A DNA stretch of 64,000 nucleotides, taken from NCBI GenBank assembly GCA_014338405.1, contig JTDE01000028.1:53986-117985 (forward strand), written 5' to 3'. Origin of the DNA: Paragonimus skrjabini miyazakii. Lineage: Eukaryota > Platyhelminthes > Trematoda > Plagiorchiida > Troglotrematidae. The notes beneath the pieces were generated by a model. It worked only from the letters and a program-made list of their open reading frames with translations, was not told the DNA's origin and made no database searches. This document shows positions 57,926 to 64,000 of the stretch, piece by piece (the stretch's first letter is position 1; each line of letters begins with the position of its first letter). The position numbers were made by a program, and so were the translations under genes.

Positions 57926-59350
57926 CATGTTTCTCGACTATAAAAGTACGTTCGATTCGGTGGATCAATCCACACATTTGGAGTCACCTATAGGCAGGGG
58001 TGTACCGACCAGGTACGTGAACATACTGCCAGCGCTTTATCTGACAGTTTCAGCACCATAAGTGGCGTAAGTCAAGGCTGTCCTCTTCCACCATTTTTGT
58101 TCAATCTTCTCATAGACGACTAATGGAGGATTATCTCCAATAATCACAAGATGCCGGCGCAAACCACCTACCTGGTGGAAGATTGACTGATCCTGATTGT
58201 GCTGACGACAAGGTGTTGCTGGTTGACAGCTTTCAAGCAGCCCAAACAACGCTAAACATTATTCCGCGTTCTGCTAGGTACTTTGAAAATACGCTTTGCC
58301 GCCTCAAAATGTGAAGTGTTTCTGCAAGATTACCGTTATTACGTACATTTATTGTTAGATATTGAAGCTATGCAGGTTGTTGACCGGTTTGTATACCTGG
58401 AAAGCTGCATCATCGGCGGTGGCGGAGGTTTAGAGAATGAAATGGAGACGCGTATATCCAAGACTAAGGTGATGTTCGCTAATTTGATACACCTATGGCA
58501 ACAGAGAGGTATTTCTCTGAAGGTTATGGGTCGCGCATATAAGACAACAGTGAGGGCTGTATTACTTTACGGCAGCGAAACCTGCCGCTCAGAGCAGAGG
58601 ACGTGAACCGTCTTCAGGTATTTGACGACCGATGTGTGTGTTCAGTCGTTCGTATCGGGTGGCACCAGCGAGTAAACAATGAGGAGGTTAGGAAGCGGGT
58701 GTTTGGCATTGATTGTCAAACGACTTTTTTTTATTCAGTCACTACATTTGCACGCAATTAGACGGCTAGGCCCTGTGGTAAGGATACCAGCTAGTCGTTT
58801 GCCGCACCGAGCACTGTTTGCCGACGCTGCGGTCGACTGGTGTAAGGTGCGAGGTGGCAGATGATGACCTGGCGTGGAGAAATGAAATTGTTCACAAAGG
58901 GGTTGATCGCTGTAGATCGGGTTTGTCTCTCGGGCTTCGGCCCTCGCGACTCAGAGAGTCGGTGGCTTGAGACGTTAGGTAAGTTGACGGTTAACCAAGC
59001 TCATTGGCGTGAATGTTGTGGTTGTTTATCCGAGTTGTTTACGATCTGAGTGCACTTAATGATGCGGTACAATGAAAGCCATAAGGAAGCTGTTTTGCTG
59101 ATACCTTATTTTCACTTACAGCTTGGTTGTTTGTTTGCAAGGTGTAGGCGCCTTGATGTTGTATGTTTGAATATGGACGTAGCTGTCGCTTTGTTAGTAA
59201 TTAGATCCCGTCCCCTTTCCCTCCATTTTTTCTCTTCCCTCTTCCTTTACAGTGTGTTTTATCCTACCTCTTGATTGTGTGGCAGTTAGGCATCAGTGTA
59301 AATCACTGATGTATTGCTGTTTGGGGTTAAGTTAATTATAAGGATGACGA
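57926..59350 (+). mobile_element. RTE-like LINE, copy C (starts at RT motif A, broken)
   Basis: Begins within RT motif A (FLDYKSTFDSVDQST), then GVPTRYVNILPALY, GVSQGCPLPPFLFN, a CADDK box (decayed from YADD) near 58200, FAASKCEVFLQDYRYY (58300), VDRFVYLESCIIGGGG, then the C-terminal tail HLHAIRRLGPVVRIP and SRWLETLGKLTVNQAHW to a stop at 59049. The 3' UTR parallels copy A almost word for word and ends TGATGTATTGCTGTTTGG. Several frameshifts make it dead. Copies A and C are the most similar pair. Confidence 0.85.
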
Positions 59351-59399
59351 TGGTGCGTAAAGGAAAATCTGCTGACGATGATGATTATAAAGCGGTTAC

Positions 59400-59450
59400 C
59401 GCTTTTGGGCGTAGTGTTTCTGTCGCTGATTCGAATCCAGCCAAAGTCCT
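59400..59450 (+). mobile_element. Partial SINE S2 (B-box half)
   Basis: GTGTTTCTGTCGCTGATTCG followed by AATCCAGCC matches the B-box half of S2 copies (TTTCTGTCGCTGGTTCGAATC). It lies just beyond the 3' end of LINE C. Confidence 0.4.
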
Positions 59451-60102
59451 GATTTTCGCAGTCGGGTTTCATCTTAACTATCAAACTCTACTACTCTAAT
59501 CCAGTAATACTGCGCCCAAAATACGCGTGACCAGTAGAGAAAATTCAAAGAAAAACCAGTAACATAAAACGCACTGGTTGATAGCAAGTTTATGTTTGAT
59601 GGACTGTGTGAGGGCTAAAAGTTAGAAAGAGTGAACGTTAACTGTGGACTGTGAAACCGTCCCGAAATTTGTCCGAACACCACATTAGTAATAAGTGCTT
59701 CACAGTTACCAATCACTCATTTGCTACGAGATGAAAAATGGACCACGAAAAGGTTTTAATGATTGCGCAAATATTTAGAACTACATGAGAATTTTTGTTA
59801 CACGGAGACACGTCATTGCGGATGCTAAATGTGTTGTAAGTAGAATCGACGATTATCTCTGTGGATATGGTAGACAGACCTGGATCAGTCTAGGTGACAT
59901 GCATAATGGACTAGATGGTTTGACTGCCTAAAGTGTCTAGAGATCTTTGTCATATGTCTGCTGTCTAAATTCCATCAGTTATATCTTAAATACCCAATCG
60001 TAGAACCGTTCTGCCTTACTGGTTGTATTGATTCCCCTTCTGTCTGCACCTCTGTGTGTACAACCACACAATCGTCTTATTTCACTCGATCATCGTTTGT
60101 AG

Positions 60103-60196
60103 TGTGGCTTTGAACCCAACGAACCTAGGAATCACTGTGACTAATATCCACTCGGATGAGTACAGTTCAATTGTATATGAAGAAGGTGTTGATCAG
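60103..60196 (+). CDS. Exon of a plus gene, unknown product
   Basis: The acceptor CACTCGATCATCGTTTGTAG and donor CAG|GTAGGC enclose one base plus 31 codons: VALNPTNLGITVTNIHSD then EYSSIVYEEGVDQ. Ends in phase 0, which fits the exon at 60347. The opposite strand is closed. Earlier exons would lie across LINE C or beyond. Confidence 0.45.
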
Positions 60197-60346
60197 GTAG
60201 GCACTGGGTTGATTTTATTAACTATATCCACACGATATACTTCAAGGTAATGGGGTCGTACCGAAACAGCTTGATTGCCATATAAAACAGTACTATTGGA
60301 CACTTGACGTGTTATTTTAATGCGATGGAGTTGTTTCCATTTTCAG

Positions 60347-60382
60347 AATAAATTAGTGAGACCAACTCTGTGTTATCGGTAA
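60347..60382 (+). CDS. Possible terminal exon after 60103-60196
   Basis: A strong acceptor (GTTGTTTCCATTTTCAG) opens in phase 0: NKLVRPTLCYR then TAA. A donor-like CG|GTAATC just before the stop and an acceptor at 60405 would allow a 27-nt intron and a further 24 codons, but that intron seems too short. Confidence 0.35.
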   Translation, partial: NKLVRPTLCYR

Positions 60383-60581
60383 TCACAAGTATTGTCACTC
60401 TGCAGTATGCGATGTTTATCAACGTCCGGCAATGACGAAATGTTCAACATGCGGAATTTGATAGCGAAACCCTCTAAATGAATTTAGTTGGGTTGAAAAA
60501 CAGCCAATTATTATGTTCGCTGCTGGTTAAACTAAACGCGAAGGCTGGATCCAGCCACTTCATTCCGTGAAGGTTTGATCA

Positions 60582-60769
60582 ATGTTGCCTGAATCACTCA
60601 CGGAACAATATGATATCCGTCTTAAACAAACGTCCGCAATTAAGCACACGATTTTAGACTTCAGTCGTAAAATCTTTAACTGCAGACGACAGGCTGAGTA
60701 CAAAAATTTGCACTACCTTCTAAAGATGCTCTCATGTGCGCGGGAACGGGAGTTGAAGTCCCAGTTTGT
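60582..60769 (+). CDS. First coding exon of a small plus gene
   Basis: An in-frame TGA lies just upstream, so ATG at 60582 is the likely start. Sixty-two codons plus two bases to the donor GT|GTGAGT: MLPESLTEQYDIRLKQTS, then SRKIFNCRRQAEYKNLHYL and KMLSCARERELKSQF. Helical and charged throughout. The phase (2) fits the acceptor ending at 61119. The opposite strand is closed. Product not recognised. Confidence 0.5.
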
Positions 60770-61119
60770 GTGAGTATTTCTCATAAACTTTGCTCAACGA
60801 AAAATTCGAGATTTACGTTGCTCAAATGAAAACTTAATCAATTTTCTCATACCAGTGAATTTATTAAAACAGAGAAACCTGCTGCAGTTCGTTGTAAAAT
60901 TTTGACAGATTAATTTTAATTTTAAAGTCACATATTTAAATTTTAAGCATGACTAGTTTGGTATCTCCGTGGTTTGATCTGCATACCCCCAAGTATCTTT
61001 GATATCCCTGGTTTGGGGGCTGATCTACATTTCTGGTGTCGAAGTGGACCAGTGGAACAACTGAGCGAGACGTAAAAGAGACCATCGTGTACCTGTGGTT
61101 CATCAGTTTTGAACCTTAG

Positions 61120-61354
61120 CATATCTTACTGCATTTGTCGAACGTTTCATATTTTCTGTATTGAATCTGCGGCAAATGTTAAACTTCCCACACCTAACCA
61201 AGGATTTTCTTTTATCTTACATGATACCGGCATTTTACTGTCATTTATTAATCCAGCGGATGTTCAGATTGATTTACACTTAAAGTGGATTTCCGTACAT
61301 TTCGCGACAACCTTTCAAATGAATAGACTAGTTTTTCGGTTGATTGACGATTGA
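61120..61354 (+). CDS. Second exon of the small plus gene
   Basis: The acceptor TCAGTTTTGAACCTTAG opens in the phase left by the first exon and stays open 77 codons to TGA: ISYCICRTFHIFCIESAA, then VKLPTPNQGFSFILHDTG, INPADVQIDLHLKW and MNRLVFRLIDD. A helical N-terminal exon followed by a beta-rich exon gives a predicted protein of about 140 residues. A second frame is also open for 60 codons here but does not fit the phase. Confidence 0.4.
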
Positions 61355-61457
61355 CTTTGTTTTCGCTATAGACACATCAGGTTAGTTAGTCAGTTGGAAT
61401 AAAAGTATCGGCTAGACGAGACGTTTATTCCAGTCAGGAGTCGCCAGTAGTGCATAC

Positions 61458-61621
61458 CTGTTCCACAGCCAGGATTCGTAATAAGGTTCGCATTGCATTG
61501 AGGCAACTGTGTTGACGGCTGTGTCATGAACTTTAAACTAGCCGCTGACGTTTTCAATAAATATATTCGATGATTCTTCCTTTCAGCTTCCCAAAGTCGA
61601 TCGATTTTCAAACGATCCACT
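61458..61621 (-). CDS. Exon of a minus gene, unknown product
   Basis: The acceptor CATTTATTCTAGTCAG and donor CAG|GTATGC enclose one base, 54 codons and one base: VDRLKIDRLWEAERKNHR, then IYLLKTSAASLKFMTQP, CNANLITNPGCGT. Strong splice signals at both ends and a clean frame. It must continue at lower coordinates on the minus strand, which overlaps the small plus gene, so one of the two may be nested in the other's intron. Confidence 0.5.
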
Positions 61622-62061
61622 CTGACTAGAATAAATGACTTCGTTTGTGTGCTGGTGTTAAATGTCCCTCTCTATTGTGTTCAACATCTTAAACGTTATT
61701 TTAAAACCTGTCTTTAAGAATTTCACCAGCGACCTGTTATTTACAGGATCGCCTGATTTTGCATGTTCTGTCAGCCTTGAATATAATCCCCTTTGCACAT
61801 AATTCACGTAGTCTGAATTACTCATTCATACACTAACGGCCTTGGGAATAGCTACATGATGTCGCGAGTAGAGCCGCCGTGCGCCGCATAGATTATGAGG
61901 AATACACTATAAACAAGATGCAGCGAAATATTGATGGGGAAGTTAAAAACCGTACACACATATATAACTAGTAAGTATTGGATAAAATAATCTAGTCTGC
62001 AACATTGTTGATGGAGGTCTGCTGTTTGTCATGTCATACTATCAACTCGAATAGCGTTTAC

Positions 62062-62217
62062 ACCCAGCGATTGGGCAATCACGAAGTCTTCACTTTGGTA
62101 GATTACACCTGATGACTTCACTAAACGGAACTGTCGTGGACTACGTAGTTCATGACCACATTTACATTTGGCTACCAGACGCTTTTCCAATGTGTCAGAT
62201 GGTAACGCCAGCACGTG
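62062..62217 (-). CDS. Exon of a minus gene with a C-x-C-x-H group
   Basis: The acceptor GAGAATGACCAAAG and donor GGT|GTAAAC enclose 52 codons: HVLALPSDTLEKRLVAK, CKCGHELRSPRQFRLVK, then SSGVIYQSEDFVIAQSL. Composition is clearly coding. Probably the same gene as the exon at 61621-61458, but phases (0 and 2) need one more exon between. The C-K-C-G-H group could bind zinc; that is a guess. Confidence 0.5.
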
Positions 62218-62823
62218 CTTTGGTCATTCTCGTTGATATCTCCTTAGCCATGTTACAAGTTGTTAGGGGCTGGCGCTGCCTAATTAGATGAAACTCTCAA
62301 CGGTCTCAAACAGGTTACCCACAACAAAGAAGGCTGGATTAGAAACGCTTTATACATGAAATAGCAGTTTGCACTTTATAGTCACGAGATTAATTACATG
62401 TCGGTAGTCTACTTTGTTCAGCGTAACCTACCTGTCCCCTCCAAACTAGTTGGGATGAATACTATCGTCCGTAGGTCACACGTCAGTCGGCTTAGTATTG
62501 TGGACAAACTCTACGGTAACGTCTTAGGACTCTTCATGTTTGCCTTCAAAAATGTCGTCCACTAATAAAGTTGATTAGGAGGAACAAGATTGGATAATCC
62601 TATTTACAACCAGTCAAAGTGATAACTACCAGAGGCGGTTGTCCATAAACCTTCCTACAAGTCGGAGAACGAACACTCTAGTGGTTGTAGCAGATTCCTG
62701 TATCTCATCCTGACTCCCCTCTGAAACACACAGTTCCACAGAACAATAGGTTCAACCCAGTCTAAGACAGGCTTTTTGTTTAGAAATGCTATGAGAGTGG
62801 GTAAATATATGGTCCAGGCGTCC

Positions 62824-62958
62824 ATGGCCGAGTCAGAATCTCTTCTGTTCTTCGAAAACCTAGCTTTTTCTCGGTTTTATGGGACGAGGCAATCTAAACT
62901 CACAAAGCAATTTGGACGTGGTGGAAACACGACTGATGCTTGTATGATTGTTATCTAA
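62824..62958 (+). CDS. Plus-strand open frame, possible small exon
   Basis: ATG with 44 codons to TAA: MAESESLLFFENLAFSRF, then YGTRQSKLTKQFGRGGN and TTDACMIVI. A CAG lies just upstream. No donor and no partner exon. Low support. Confidence 0.25.
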   Translation: MAESESLLFFENLAFSRFYGTRQSKLTKQFGRGGNTTDACMIVI

Positions 62959-63423
62959 ATTGCGAGTGTCCTTTAAGAAAACGGAAATAATTGTTGGTAG
63001 TCATAAATTAAGAAGTACTTCCATGATTTACCGAAACTTCTGAAAGAGCGTTACCGGCTTTGCTAACAAACTTCCGCTAACGCCTTTAGGTTTATTAGGT
63101 TTATGTGTGGGGGATTGGACATGGAACAACGATGCGTTTCAATGCTTGAAGCTCTACAGCCGCTTATGGTTTCGGGGCAACAACTGATCATTCAGGTCTC
63201 ATAATTTATTCAATGCAGTTCAGACCGGCCGAGCAGTTTCTCAAAATGCTCCGCCCACTTGTGAAGCCGTTATGGCTGATAACTGAATTATTCTTTCGGG
63301 TTATGGTTTACTTAAAAATGGGTCAACAACCAATAAAATCATGAACTACACTATTCTCAAACGGAAGGGTTTGTGTCATCTCATTCGACTGATCGAAAAA
63401 ATGACATTCATTGTTTTGTTCAG

Positions 63424-63605
63424 AGTTTCAATCAGTCTTCAACTGACTGCTCGCCGGCCTTTATGGTACTTAGAACCAATAGGGGTTGAACAACGGGAAG
63501 TTAAAGGGTTCAGTCAAGCAGTAAAAATGCAATTCACCTGTCATTATATAACTTCAGCACAACACACGATTTTACAACAAATTGTAAATGTCGCTGAGTC
63601 TTTTA
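63424..63605 (+). CDS. Exon of a plus gene at the right edge
   Basis: The acceptor CATTCATTGTTTTGTTCAG and consensus donor A|GTGAGT enclose one base, 60 codons and one base: VSISLQLTARRPLWYLEP, then IGVEQREVKGFSQAVKMQF and HTILQQIVNVAESF. Beta-rich then helical. Phase 1 end fits the next exon. Product not recognised. Confidence 0.5.
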
Positions 63606-63673
63606 GTGAGTGTTGGTCAAGTTTTGGCGCCTGAACATATCCGTGCAATCGCCTTGTCACTACTGTTTCGTAG

Positions 63674-63792
63674 GTGATTATTGCGGCCCCGTTGTTAGCA
63701 TGCAATCTGGCTGTCCCATGCTTAAGAGTATATGGCCTTTGGATATCCGGTGGAACAAAGCAAGCACGAACAGCAGTATGGTTAGGGGCTAG
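63674..63792 (+). CDS. Following exon, two readings possible
   Basis: The acceptor CTTGTCACTACTGTTTCGTAG opens in the phase required: DYCGPVVSMQSGCPMLK, then SIWPLDIRWNKASTNSS to TAG. A different frame is also open and reads like a membrane segment (VIIAAPLLACNLAVPCL) to a CAG near 63805, but needs phase 0. Confidence 0.45.
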
Positions 63793-64000
63793 GTGGTTAC
63801 TTCAGGGTACACAACAGTCTTTGATCTGTGAGTGACTGACACATGATCAGACTGTGTTCACGACATTGTTACGTACAGCGAGTCTCATGTGGTGCTTTGC
63901 TTCTCATGCTAAACCGTAGTATTCGGTATAAAGTGATCTTGAGATGAACATAATCAAATCCTTCTCCCAAAATTGCTGGCGGGTCTTGTTCAGTTTACAA

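Noticed and set aside
61585..61630. Plus-strand terminal exon (LPKVDRFSNDPL) with AATAAA at 61630
   Set aside because: The same bases form a stronger minus-strand exon (61621-61458) with both splice sites and 54 clean codons.
1..64000. CRISPR arrays, operons, prophage or bacterial defence systems
   Set aside because: No regularly spaced direct repeats, no long uninterrupted gene clusters; the content is eukaryotic throughout.

Overview
The window looks like nuclear DNA from a parasitic flatworm, most likely a trematode (fluke). It is AT-rich, has no operons or bacterial signals, and holds short, widely spaced exon-like segments with GT...AG borders. It is crowded with decayed RTE-like LINEs, Penelope-like elements (PLEs) that pair a reverse transcriptase with a GIY-YIG endonuclease, and tRNA-derived SINEs. 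The taxon call rests on element style and is an inference. All host exons below were built by eye from splice signals, reading frame and phase. Product names are tentative.

Left part (1-15 kb). LINE fragment A is followed by PLE copy 1. PLE 1 ends in a hammerhead-like motif just upstream of a strong splice acceptor and an acidic terminal exon (4623-5162). On the minus strand, two exons join in phase and end in AATAAA (8575-7864); a possible first exon lies at 13690-13512. LINE copy B (minus strand) and two SINE copies lie between.

Middle part (15-47 kb). PLE copy 2 is flanked by an inverted partial copy of its own 3' end. A minus-strand series of exon-like segments between about 42.7 and 23.9 kb reads like the ectodomain of an integrin alpha chain (thigh, calf-1 and calf-2 patterns). 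Inside its introns lie PLE copy 3 and a plus-strand four-exon unit with a 25-nt micro-exon (28393-29181). Other plus-strand candidates are at 19.8-22.2 kb and 32.9-33.7 kb. Minus-strand exons near 45-47 kb include one with a signal peptide.

Right part (47-64 kb). A SINE joined to LINE copy C fills 57.7-59.4 kb. Candidate host exons lie on both sides: plus strand at 51.7-52.1, 54.8-55.4, 60.1-61.4 and 63.4-63.8 kb; minus strand at 56.1, 57.5, 61.5 and 62.1 kb. No CRISPR array, rRNA, complete tRNA gene or prokaryotic system was seen. The most distinctive content is the three PLE lineages with their ribozyme-like relics, the inverted-end PLE, the small gene nested in the integrin-like locus, and the SINE/LINE junctions.
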